From positions 30,336,534 through 30,400,533 of the forward strand of contig CM068587.1 in NCBI GenBank assembly GCA_035048485.1: 64,000 bases of DNA, in the 5' to 3' direction. Source of the DNA: Pteria penguin. Its lineage: Eukaryota; Mollusca; Bivalvia; Pterioida; Pteriidae. Position 1 is the first letter of the stretch. Every line of letters begins with the position of its first letter. The position numbers and the translations under genes were made by a program. The notes below the pieces were generated by a model. That model did no database searches, was not told the DNA's origin, and worked only from the letters and a program-made list of their open reading frames with translations. Below are positions 44,801 to 47,397 of the stretch, piece by piece.

Positions 44801-45143
44801 TGAAACACTCGGGAATATATATATATATCTATTTATACTAATAATTTAATTAAATGCTATATTCCATAGTAACTTTTTCCTTCAGATATCAAGTTCTGCA
44901 CAAAATAGCTCTCGAGTAACAGAAAACAAGTCATCCGATGGCGTCGTATCTCCACATTCCAATACATCTATGGACAGTCACATCTATAAATGCCCTTTGT
45001 ATCGTACCTCCCAGAGGACTGGTACACTCTCCTCCACCGGCATTTCTACAAACTTTGTTACTGCTGTCGATATACCATCTCAAAAACCAGAAGAATTCTG
45101 GGTACTTAGGGGTGTAGCCATGTTGTGCCAGTTAGATGACTAA
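262..45143 (+). CDS. Axonemal dynein heavy chain, C-terminal part (23 exons, 5' truncated by window)
   Basis: Dynein heavy chains are the ATP-driven motors of cilia and flagella. I joined 23 exons (262-402 to 44886-45143); every join keeps splice phase, giving 1,407 codons and a TAA stop. In order: stalk strand CC2 (ALADEK then VRWQES, residues ~1-55), AAA5 ([19 protein letters not shown]), NPHYLP and INFTVT, AAA6 ([33 protein letters not shown]), then the C-terminal domain ([28 protein letters not shown], end LCQLDD). ATP-binding P-loops AAA1-4 lie outside the window. The fragment is longer than this region of typical single-headed inner-arm chains because of insertions in exons 9, 18, 20 and 23. 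The C-terminus resembles the DNAH1/3/6/7/12/14 group; I cannot name the orthologue. The fourth intron contains an antisense GPCR gene. Confidence 0.93.
475..576 (+). mobile_element. SINE head remnant (tRNA-like promoter)
   Basis: GTGTAGCTCAGTGGTTGAAG resembles a tRNA A-box region and AGGTTCCAAGTTCGAC a B box, followed by the SINE's GATGAGAAAGTGAAAACTGA (elsewhere GATGAGACAGTAAAAACCGA). It leads straight into the minisatellite, so the copy's body has been converted into tandem repeats. Confidence 0.75.
577..1719 (+). repeat. ~66-bp minisatellite (about 17 units) derived from a SINE body
   Basis: Units read GTCCTGTATCACAGTATGCG, TGACACATATATCGCTAAGA, TTCCTCACTGCTTTGGGAGG, GTCTGTG. The intact SINE at 15.9 kb has in the same order GTCCCGTGTCACGGTAGGCG, TGGCACGTAAAAGATCCCTC, ACTGCTTCGGGTGGGTCCG. 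Neighbouring units differ by only a few bases. The short ORFs within are repeat artefacts. Confidence 0.85.
2200..2415 (+). CDS. Dynein exon 2: end of CC2 and start of AAA5
   Basis: Starts [13 protein letters not shown] directly after AACAG; ends VDAYQ before GTATTAG. 72 codons, phase 0. Contains [16 protein letters not shown], the typical AAA5 entry helix and strand. Confidence 0.93.
2566..2960 (+). repeat. Dispersed molluscan-type intron repeat (degenerate)
   Basis: CCCCATTGGTAAAACTGGAG, TTCCACTCCATTTGTTCATC and a 'TACAGATCAAGTT' phrase recur with variation at 17190-17600, suggesting one old dispersed family. No ORF. Confidence 0.4.
3686..3804 (+). CDS. Dynein exon 3: AAA5 core
   Basis: 119 bp between TATAG and GTAAGT. 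Encodes [26 protein letters not shown] and [11 protein letters not shown], the conserved AAA5 'WPLxIDPQxQA' block. Ends in phase 2. Confidence 0.93.
3948..4059 (+). CDS. Dynein exon 4: AAA5
   Basis: 112 bp after TTTTTCAG, before GTATGT. Encodes [20 protein letters not shown] and [17 protein letters not shown]. The next intron (4060-16721, 12,662 bp) is the largest in the window and holds the nested GPCR gene. Confidence 0.92.
4144..4318 (+). mobile_element. MITE-like element, copy 1
   Basis: About 175 bp starting GGTACCGTCCGTTAGGCGG and ending near GGCGGTATCTCCCAAT; the ends are imperfect inverted repeats of each other. A diverged copy in opposite orientation lies at 51812-51983, sharing internal phrases such as TACTATCAGTTAGTA and CGATTGGAGTTAGCAACCT. 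Confidence 0.65.
4837..5117 (-). CDS. GPCR exon 2 (TM6 end, TM7, C-tail)
   Basis: Acceptor CTTTTCAG just before 5117; 281 bp including TGA at 4839-4837. Encodes [12 protein letters not shown], then TM7 [20 protein letters not shown], helix 8 [16 protein letters not shown] and a short tail. A good polypyrimidine tract precedes the acceptor. Confidence 0.87.
4837..9895 (-). CDS. Class A GPCR (adenosine-receptor-like), two exons, nested antisense in dynein intron
   Basis: A seven-transmembrane receptor of 351 codons. Exon 1 (9895-9121) and exon 2 (5117-4837) join in phase across a 4.0-kb intron within TM6. Visible class A landmarks: N-glycosylation sequon N3QT; TM1 N43; TM2 D71; C95 and C175 for the TM3-ECL2 disulfide; D119-R120-F121 (DRY variant); W146 in TM4; SMGWKN before ECL2; P196 in TM5; W255TP257 in TM6; D296PIIY300 in TM7; then a basic helix 8 with C317-C318. 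[14 protein letters not shown] and [14 protein letters not shown] resemble adenosine receptors and their MECA relatives. The ligand is not predictable. ATG chosen because it places a short glycosylated N-terminus before TM1. Confidence 0.88.
5479..5560. repeat. (TA)n microsatellite in the GPCR intron
   Basis: About 80 bases of uninterrupted TA dinucleotide. Confidence 0.97.
5639..5826. mobile_element. Long inverted repeat (MITE-like hairpin)
   Basis: Arms 5639-5718 and 5749-5826 are imperfect reverse complements (outer CAATTTATTTCCCTTCATG against GGGAAATCAATTG; inner TCAGAGGCATAG against CTATGCCTCTGA) around a 30-base loop. No ORF. Confidence 0.7.
6943..7274. mobile_element. MITE with ~52-bp terminal inverted repeats
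   Basis: Left end ACAGATAGTTTTCGAATGCA (6943) is the reverse complement of the right end TGCATTCGAAAACTATCTGT (ends 7274); the match continues through GAGTTACTTCCCTTTTCC. About 230 AT-rich bases lie between. Located in the GPCR intron. Confidence 0.8.
7864..7912. repeat. Small inverted repeat
   Basis: CTGGTAGTATA and TATACTACCAAG flank an AT-rich loop. Function unknown; it could be an end of a very small MITE. Confidence 0.45.
8612..9003 (-). mobile_element. tRNA-derived SINE with internal 108-bp tandem duplication
   Basis: Head at 9003 (AGCCGGTGTGGACTAGTGAA, minus strand), B-box-like GGGTTCGACTCC variant, body ending in an ATCA/ATTG-rich tail near 8612. The segment 8663-8770 repeats as 8771-8878 with one or two changes. 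Sits in the GPCR intron. Confidence 0.85.
9121..9895 (-). CDS. GPCR exon 1 (N-terminus to TM6)
   Basis: 775 bp from ATG at 9895 to donor G|GTAAGA (9120-9119), ending in phase 1 after WTPI. The frame reads on into the intron for 14 codons; those codons are not part of the receptor because exon 2 continues the TM6 homology. Confidence 0.88.
9925..10378 (+). repeat. 42-bp minisatellite, about 11 units, just upstream of the GPCR start
   Basis: Unit includes CACAGAAAAGTATATCCTCA and CCTTGTACTGTCAATCCTCA. The 42-bp period keeps all three forward frames open, which explains the overlapping repeated ORFs; none is a gene. The array begins ~30 bases before the receptor ATG, within its promoter or 5' UTR. 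Confidence 0.9.
10760..11220 (+). repeat. Degenerate tandem repeat with a recent 75-bp duplication
   Basis: Variants of 'GTTCAGACAC.T..AGCACCACACTG' recur irregularly; 10827-10901 and 10902-10976 are near identical (CATTGTTCAGACACGTTAAG). Confidence 0.6.
11223..12153. repeat. Degenerate 'GTCCATCCATATGTATTATT' repeats
   Basis: Loosely repeated units combining GTCCATCC..., TACCATTAG and TATACTTGTTCGTC run through about 11.88-12.15 kb and resume after the SINE at 12.43-12.54 kb, so the SINE landed inside an old tandem repeat. Nothing coding seen. Confidence 0.45.
12154..12431 (-). mobile_element. tRNA-derived SINE
   Basis: Minus-strand copy: head GCCGGTGTGGCCTAGTGGAT at 12431 down, full body with GATGAGACAGTAAAACCGAG, tail of CAAT/AATC near 12154. 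More decayed than the 15.9-kb copy. Confidence 0.85.
13144..13515 (+). repeat. Direct repeat of ~100 bp with poly-C/CA tract
   Basis: 13144-13240 and 13391-13515 share GTGGCTTAAAACAGTGGTAT and CATATTGCAAAGTTT. The second copy has an expanded run of C followed by (CA)n. The preceding 12.55-13.1 kb, with GGGGCTGCCCCCC, looks like old transposon sequence. Confidence 0.65.
14503..14852 (+). repeat. Duplicated 58-bp unit with two long (TA)n arrays
   Basis: TTTAGAATTACGATAGGTCG to TTTAGTGGCGTAC occurs at 14503 and 14718 (215 bp apart), each followed by a long TA array (14560-14719 with CA/TG interruptions; 14776-14852 pure). Confidence 0.9.
15868..16171 (+). mobile_element. Young tRNA-derived SINE with 13-bp target-site duplication
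   Basis: Element 15881-16158 flanked by perfect AACATTTGATCTA (15868-15880 and 16159-16171). The head folds like a tRNA: GCCGGTGTGGCCTAGTGGAT, anticodon-like loop CTCGTGA, B box GGGTTCGACTCC. Body GATGAGACAGTAAAAACCGA, then GATCCCTCACTGCTTCGGGT, and an AATCAAACAAAC tail. Best-preserved copy in the window and a good reference for the family. Confidence 0.95.
16722..16843 (+). CDS. Dynein exon 5: AAA5
   Basis: 122 bp after CACTACAG, before GTATGT. Encodes [19 protein letters not shown] and [15 protein letters not shown], directly continuing exon 4 by homology, so no dynein exon seems to be missing from the 12.7-kb intron. Confidence 0.93.
17190..17600 (+). repeat. Dispersed intron repeat, two tandem ~170-bp units
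   Basis: TTGGTACATTG(C/T)TTTACCATGACAAG occurs twice (about 17310 and 17470), followed each time by TAGATC.. and a TATGGCC/TATGACTTTTG phrase. Resembles the 2.6-2.9 kb repeat. Confidence 0.5.
17860..17989 (+). CDS. Dynein exon 6: AAA5/AAA6 junction
   Basis: 130 bp after TCCACAG, before GTGGGT. Encodes [17 protein letters not shown] and [20 protein letters not shown], one of the most conserved dynein blocks (FYxTTxxxNPHYLPE, NFTVT, LEDQLL). Confidence 0.94.
19103..19430 (+). repeat. Two short tandem repeats (36 bp x 3; ~54 bp x 2)
   Basis: ATGAAAGTATGTCATCATGT with GATCTACT occurs three times at 19103-19205. GTTGAATTTGGC...ATAATTAT plus CACAATCCAACAA occurs twice at 19329-19430. Confidence 0.7.
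20068..21290 (+). repeat. 30-bp minisatellite with higher-order structure, ~41 units
   Basis: Unit of two 15-bp halves, GATCTAATACTGAAT and GATCTGATACTCAGT. Variant patterns recur with period 210 bp (20901 onward against 21111 onward) and 180 bp (20575 against 20755), so blocks of 6-7 units were copied together. Open frames on both strands are a by-product of the 30-bp period. Degenerate copies continue to about 21590. Confidence 0.95.
21600..22600. other. Intron sequence without recognised feature
   Basis: AT-rich. A 21840-21935 stretch has a local inverted pair (TTATTCCGCTTTTCTATTTG with AGAGAAGCGGAATAAAGATA). No exon or ORF supported. Confidence 0.4.
22601..22715 (+). CDS. Dynein exon 7
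   Basis: 115 bp after GATGGCAG, before GTATCC, ending phase 1. Encodes [16 protein letters not shown] and [15 protein letters not shown], a charged helix before AAA6. Confidence 0.9.
22716..23844. other. Intron sequence without recognised feature
   Basis: AT-rich intron after dynein exon 7. No repeat or ORF worth calling. Confidence 0.4.
23845..24500 (+). repeat. ~38-bp minisatellite, about 17 units
   Basis: Unit TAATGATATCTTGGTTACCA, ATATGTCATAAAACTTTG, with indel variants. Several stop codons; not coding. Confidence 0.9.
25130..25800 (+). repeat. ~175-bp 'TTGACCTTGA' intron repeat, about 4 units
   Basis: Repeats of GGTACCAAAATTTGACATAG-like, TGACCTTGA..TTTGACT, TTCTCAAAAACTT, GTCATAACTTAT and ATATTTCATATG-like phrases in the same order. 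Related sequence occurs at 37.8-38.7, 48.3-48.6 and 61.6-62.0 kb. Confidence 0.6.
25801..27262. other. AT-rich intron without recognised feature
   Basis: Long T- and A-rich tracts and no supported ORF until the dynein exon at 27263. Confidence 0.4.
27263..27399 (+). CDS. Dynein exon 8
   Basis: 137 bp after AATTATAG, before GTAAGC. Encodes [19 protein letters not shown] and [19 protein letters not shown], matching the family pattern 'ILdDexlIdtLxxSK...EaExTExkI...R..Y.P'. Confidence 0.93.
27924..28106 (+). repeat. Degenerate copies of the dynein exon 9 acceptor and start
   Basis: Exon 9 begins CCTAG|GTGGCAACCAGAGGTG and continues CTACTTTGTACTTTG. Upstream are TTTCTAGGTGGCATCCACAG then GTGCTTTTTGTACCTT (about 28050), TTTCAGGTAGCAATTTTTAG then TTCTGCATT (about 28020), and ATTGCAGCCAGAGGTTCTGC then TTTATACATTA (about 27921). 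Each carries an AG acceptor-like site. Confidence 0.7.
28107..28420 (+). CDS. Dynein exon 9 with Ser/Arg-rich insertion
   Basis: 314 bp after TTCCTAG, ending AATAG|GT in phase 2. Encodes [31 protein letters not shown], then a low-complexity basic insert (~65 residues, with RRKSS and [12 protein letters not shown]) where other axonemal dyneins have a short linker. The reading frame is open throughout and splices in phase to exon 10. Confidence 0.88.
28700..28975 (+). mobile_element. Old degenerate SINE
   Basis: Contains AGGATGAGACAGTAAATTTT, GCATTGCATCAGGTAGAT and an AATAATCAAACAAACAA tail in the order of the SINE family. The head is poorly preserved and the left boundary is approximate. Confidence 0.7.
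29024..29241 (+). CDS. Dynein exon 10
   Basis: 218 bp after TGTTTTCAG, before GTAAGT. Encodes [31 protein letters not shown] and [14 protein letters not shown], matching the 'yvxvsRgLFexhKLxFSF' block of axonemal dyneins. Confidence 0.9.
29242..30063. other. Dynein intron without recognised feature
   Basis: AT-rich. The ORF that starts in exon 10 runs 13 codons into it by chance. Confidence 0.4.
30064..30306 (+). CDS. Dynein exon 11
   Basis: 243 bp after TGATAG, before GTAAGA, phase 1 at both ends. Encodes [13 protein letters not shown] and a helical stretch ending [13 protein letters not shown], the 'WlsexxWxxxxxL' segment before AAA6. Confidence 0.9.
30914..31141 (+). CDS. Dynein exon 12: AAA6 start
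   Basis: 228 bp after CTGACAG, before GTATTT. Encodes [51 protein letters not shown] and SPG, the canonical AAA6 entry. Confidence 0.94.
31391..31601 (+). CDS. Dynein exon 13: AAA6
   Basis: 211 bp after AATTATAG, before GTCAGT. Encodes [31 protein letters not shown] and [20 protein letters not shown], the diagnostic dynein 'SLGQGQg..A...i..a...G.WV.LQNCHLa.SWMp' block. Confidence 0.95.
32046..32148 (+). CDS. Dynein exon 14: AAA6; its 3' end seeded the array downstream
   Basis: 103 bp after GATTTCAG, before GTAAAT, ending in phase 0. Encodes [20 protein letters not shown] and GLK ('FRLWLTSxPsxxFPvsiLQnGvK'). The last ~45 bases and the donor recur in degenerate form across the following intron. 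Confidence 0.94.
32149..33370 (+). repeat. ~59-bp minisatellite carrying splice sites, derived from dynein exon 14 end
   Basis: About 16 units of CTCCTTCATACAG, ACTGGAATCAAG, GTAAGCTCCTAGCCCTATCC, CTCCTTCACTAAGT. Exon 14 ends CTACAGACTGGACTTAAG|GTAAAT, the same core. Older, longer copies at about 33100-33150, 33250-33305 and 33330-33367 retain more exon-like sequence (CCCTCTTTCCCATTCTCCAT against exon CCATCCTTCCCGATCTCCAT). Every main unit has an acceptor-like CAG after a pyrimidine-rich stretch and a near-perfect donor. Confidence 0.9.
33567..33791 (+). CDS. Dynein exon 15: AAA6
   Basis: 225 bp after CTTTTCAG, before GTGAGT. Encodes [37 protein letters not shown] and [15 protein letters not shown], near-invariant in dyneins (EPPxGLraN, LxfxLcfFHaviqERrkFGplGWNIpYeFnxsDL). 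Confidence 0.95.
34159..34356 (+). CDS. Dynein exon 16: AAA6 end
   Basis: 198 bp after CCCTAG, before GTGAGT. Encodes [20 protein letters not shown] and [16 protein letters not shown]; the invariant 'GE.nYGGRVTDdwDrR' motif is intact. Confidence 0.95.
34357..36581. other. Dynein intron with SINE and a 40-bp duplication
   Basis: Apart from the SINE at 34797-35043, it holds a direct pair of AGTCACGCATGAATGACTCA (about 35472 and 35510). Nothing else recognised. Confidence 0.5.
34797..35043 (+). mobile_element. Decayed tRNA-derived SINE
   Basis: AAGTGGTATAGCTCAATCAA head, then GTGTCCTGCCTTTCCAATGA, GACAATAAAAACCGATGTCC, AAAAGATCCCTTACTGCT and ATCAGGCAGATGCCATCACC. An A-rich AGAGCAAACAAAAAG tail. 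Confidence 0.8.
36582..36775 (+). CDS. Dynein exon 17: C-terminal domain
   Basis: 194 bp after ATTTACAG, before GTAAAA, ending phase 2. Encodes [20 protein letters not shown], matching 'yi..LP..d.PevFGlh.NA', then [17 protein letters not shown]. Confidence 0.95.
36776..37517. other. Dynein intron without recognised feature
   Basis: AT-rich, no repeat or ORF supported. Confidence 0.35.
37518..37711 (+). CDS. Dynein exon 18: C-terminal domain with extra linker
   Basis: 194 bp after TCTGTAG, before GTACAA. Starts [20 protein letters not shown], then a polar linker ([28 protein letters not shown]) longer than in the usual family. Splices in phase to exon 19. Confidence 0.88.
37790..38640 (+). 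repeat. 'GACCTT' intron repeat interrupted by a SINE
   Basis: Phrases TTGACCATGACCTTGAAGAT, ATATTTCAGATGTGTAT, CCTTTCA..GGGTA and GACCTTAACCTTGAA recur as in the 25-kb array. Starts near the GCTCACCGGAACGAATGTCC phrase. The SINE at 38105 split one unit. Confidence 0.6.
38089..38382 (+). mobile_element. tRNA-derived SINE with 16-bp target-site duplication
   Basis: Element 38105-38366 between AACCTTTCAATGGGTA (38089-38104) and AACCTTTCATCGGGTA (38367-38382). Head GCCAGTGTGGCCTAGTGGAT, B box AGGTTCGACATCC, AATCAATCAATC tail. Slightly shorter body (deletion after GTCCTGTGT) than the 15.9-kb copy. Confidence 0.9.
39862..41445 (-). pseudogene. LINE reverse transcriptase, 527-codon open frame
   Basis: Visible RT motifs in order: [70 protein letters not shown] (catalytic Asp), [33 protein letters not shown] (YADD catalytic pair) and the C-terminal [14 protein letters not shown] block with a Cys-poor tail. 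The frame is open for 1.58 kb, but the element needs 5' sequence that is frame-broken. The conserved 'SILGPL' Gly is Glu here. Confidence 0.88.
41467..41936 (-). pseudogene. LINE ORF2 linker upstream of RT, frame-disrupted
   Basis: Two overlapping frames: [20 protein letters not shown] and [20 protein letters not shown] (41882-41658), then [20 protein letters not shown] and [14 protein letters not shown] (41685-41467). These are the usual 'W.t.ei...i..RD.l...fk.s' and 'ia..FN.fF..ia..L' pieces, separated from each other and from the RT frame by small lesions. Confidence 0.8.
42120..42331 (+). CDS. Dynein exon 19: C-terminal domain
   Basis: 212 bp after CGTTTTCAG, before GTAGGA. Encodes [19 protein letters not shown] and [19 protein letters not shown], matching 'vL.QE..RfN.Ll..i..sL..l..aikG.vvMs.eLe'. 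The antisense LINE remnant ends less than 200 bases upstream. Confidence 0.93.
42885..43113 (+). CDS. Dynein exon 20: C-terminal domain with insertion
   Basis: 229 bp after GTTGTAG, before GTATTT. Encodes [20 protein letters not shown], then an extra stretch ([20 protein letters not shown]) before [13 protein letters not shown]. Typical family members go almost directly from 'F...W' to 'P..[10 protein letters not shown]'. Confidence 0.92.
43525..43560 (+). repeat. Copy of a dynein exon 21 fragment in the upstream intron
   Basis: AGAGCTTGTGTGATCTTAAA (about 43530-43549) is identical to exon 21 at 43821-43840, with weaker similarity on both sides (GAGAAG; AATTA). Confidence 0.65.
43716..43873 (+). 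CDS. Dynein exon 21: C-terminal domain
   Basis: 158 bp after TTTAAAG, before GTGAGT. Encodes [20 protein letters not shown], the canonical C-terminal dynein motif. A 20-nt piece of this exon is duplicated about 290 bp upstream. Confidence 0.94.
44139..44285 (+). CDS. Dynein exon 22: C-terminal domain
   Basis: 147 bp after CTTTCCAG, before GTAAAC. Encodes [18 protein letters not shown] and [11 protein letters not shown], the 'P.dGv.vhGLfldGArWd...l....P..lp.i...p' pattern. Confidence 0.94.
44886..45143 (+). CDS. Dynein exon 23: C-terminus and stop
   Basis: 258 bp including TAA, after CCTTCAG. A Ser/Asn-rich lead ([20 protein letters not shown]) precedes [35 protein letters not shown] and the ending [12 protein letters not shown], equivalent to the family's 'YrTs.R.GtLSTTGhSTNFV' and 'W..RGvAlLCQL'. 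Confidence 0.94.
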   Translation: MSSSAQNSSRVTENKSSDGVVSPHSNTSMDSHIYKCPLYRTSQRTGTLSSTGISTNFVTAVDIPSQKPEEFWVLRGVAMLCQLDD

Positions 45144-45421
45144 TGTATTAATCTTTTATTGATCAAGATATCAGAAATGTTGAAATTTTATAAAGATATG
45201 TGATGTGCTATGTACAAATTTGCCAAACTATTTTATTTATTTTTTACTAATGTCAAAGTATTACTTGACTGAGAAAAGTACTGTGATAACAAATCATTTA
45301 AGGGTATAATTTCTAACTGCTCTTTCAGTATTAAGTTTTTGTACTAGTGCATAAAGTTTAAACATTTGTTGAAAATGGTATCCAAATATACGATAAAGTA
45401 CGAGTCAAATACAGTTCTGTC

Positions 45422-45427
45422 AATAAA
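45422..45427 (+). promoter_or_regulatory. Candidate proximal polyadenylation signal (dynein gene)
   Basis: AATAAA 279 bases after the dynein stop codon, in the AT-rich 3' UTR. Could give a short 3' UTR form. Confidence 0.45.
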
Positions 45428-45635
45428 ACTTTACACCGTATGTAATATTTGAATATTTTTTAATATACCATGTTTTGATATTGGTGTATGTATTATACAG
45501 ACTCTCATGAGATCCGTCCGCTAATGGTGTCTGTGATAACACAGTACTGCTGATATATTTATCACCATATTTTTTCATTTATATGGATTTATTTTTGTTA
45601 GTCATGTGTTGATTTGGTGCTTTTGTAGAACTATC

Positions 45636-45641
45636 AATAAA
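45636..45641 (+). promoter_or_regulatory. Candidate distal polyadenylation signal (dynein gene)
   Basis: AATAAA about 490 bases after the stop, followed within ~30 bases by a T/GT-rich stretch (TTTTCCCGTGTGTTGTCTGT) that fits a downstream element. This arrangement makes it the better 3'-end candidate. Confidence 0.6.
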
Positions 45642-46425
45642 GACTACAATCACCAAAGCTCTTTTCCCGTGTGTTGTCTGTTGTATTGTCTAAAGGTCAA
45701 GGTTATACTTAGGGTTGATCACAAATACACAATGCTTATAGTTTACTGAATACCATTTCTGACATAAAAGGTCTGTACCCTTTTAAATTTATACTCATAC
45801 ACTTAACAATACTCTTATGTATGTGTATGCTATTCAAGATGAAACTCCCTTATTCTGCAACAGAAAAATTATAAAGCTCCTGTGATGGATTAATGGATGT
45901 CCCACTATTAGACAAATATAGTACAATTTCAATGGGATCAGTACAAAATTATAAAAATAGGATCAGTGACAGAAACAAATATTTGTCTGGAATTGTTTTA
46001 CAAAACATCTTGGTTTCCTACAGACTTCATGCTCAAGTATTGTATTGTTAAAAATATTATTTCATTTAAAGAGGCACTGTCCCTTACAGCCTGAATTACC
46101 ATATTTGCCGAAAGTGTGGCCTTTGCGCATGCGCAATAATATATTCTGAAGTGAGACATAAACAAAAGTATCAACAAAATGGAGAAAGTGAAAAGGAAAC
46201 GGAGAAGAAAGAATTTGTTTAACAATTCAGATATGGAAAGTAGAAAAACAGATGTGAAAAGACATACTTTGTTTACTGATTGTGCTAAAGTGATGTGCTA
46301 TAGCTTTTCACCTTGGTTGAGTTAGGGTTTTGATCACTTGATGGGGTAAATGTTAGGGTATATCTACTGATGATCAGTGGTTTTCTTAGACCTTTCAAGT
46401 TTCCTCCAACACTATGCACTCATTT

Positions 46426-46720
46426 CCATCATATAGGAAACTGGTGTAGCCCAGTGGATGAGGTGTTCTGCCCATGACCAGGAGGCCCAGGTTCAACTCC
46501 CACCATGGGTGCATTGGTGTCCTGTCTTTTGAATAAGACAGTAAAAACCGAGGTCTTTTATCACAATAGGCATGTCATGTAAAAGATCCTTCACTGCTTT
46601 AGGAGGGTTTGTTGCAAGGGTATAAATTTCTATGTGATGCTACAGGCAGCTACACCATGTATGTGAAATAATCGTGGAGTGACATAAAACAATAATCAAT
46701 CAATAAAACCATCATACAGG
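46426..46720 (+). mobile_element. tRNA-derived SINE with 12-bp target-site duplication (intergenic)
   Basis: Element 46438-46708 between CCATCATATAGG and CCATCATACAGG (one mismatch). Contains GGTGTAGCCCAGTGGATGAG, AGGTTCAACTCC, AAGACAGTAAAAACCGAGGT and an AATCAATCAATAAAA tail. Lies between the convergent dynein and CMTR1 ends. Confidence 0.88.
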
Positions 46721-47258
46721 TAAAATAATCTTGTGTGGCATTAAACTGTAATAAACTTAAGCAATTACAAATGCTTGTGTACCACTTTTAAAGAAAATAA
46801 TAATGAGGAGTGTGGATATGGTGAAAAAGATTTTTGGAAAATAATATGGGTGGCAATGTATAGTAAAAATTCCGACCAACATTTCTCTTTTCAAATTTTT
46901 TTTTTACAAATTTTATCATCAATATCGTGACAAAAAATTCTTTCTTTAATGCATGAACATTCCAAAAAATGCATTAAATGTTTTGCAAAATCTACTCAAC
47001 GTATCACCTGGAGTTGGAGACTTTAATATAAGATTTTTATAATCCCATAAAAATTTCTCTAAAGAACCACAAGTATCTACATTTTGAACGATGTATGTAA
47101 TGTGGAATAACAATGGCATAAAAACAAAAACAACATCGTTTGCAAAAAAGGTGACACAAAACAAATCATATGCAAGGGTTTATAAAAGTTTAGATAAATC
47201 AATTCATTTCATAGTAAATTTCCAGAGAGATCTTGTAGATAAATACAAGGACTGAATG
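46721..47258 (-). other. Probable CMTR1 3' UTR and convergent intergenic sequence
   Basis: AT-rich sequence after the CMTR1 stop. No AATAAA is present on the minus strand close by; ATTAAA variants occur at about 46945 and 47020. The dynein 3' end (about 45.66 kb) and this end face each other across about 1-1.3 kb that also carries a SINE. No further ORF is convincing. Confidence 0.4.
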
Positions 47259-47397
47259 TCACCTCTGTACCAGCCCATGGATGCAGTCAATCACATCATC
47301 CTTAGAAAGTTTATTTGGATTTTTTTCAAAGGTTTGTTTTTCATGTATCTTCACTCCTTCTTCAAATTTCCAAAGAAATGTATGTTGTTTACAATCA
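47259..47397 (-). CDS. CMTR1: CMTR1 last exon and stop
   Basis: 139 bp after TTTTTCAG, ending TGA at 47261-47259. Encodes [17 protein letters not shown] and [18 protein letters not shown], matching the vertebrate 'LFWEWgdGirVHd...DKLSKEDVlsFi' end. Confidence 0.93.
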
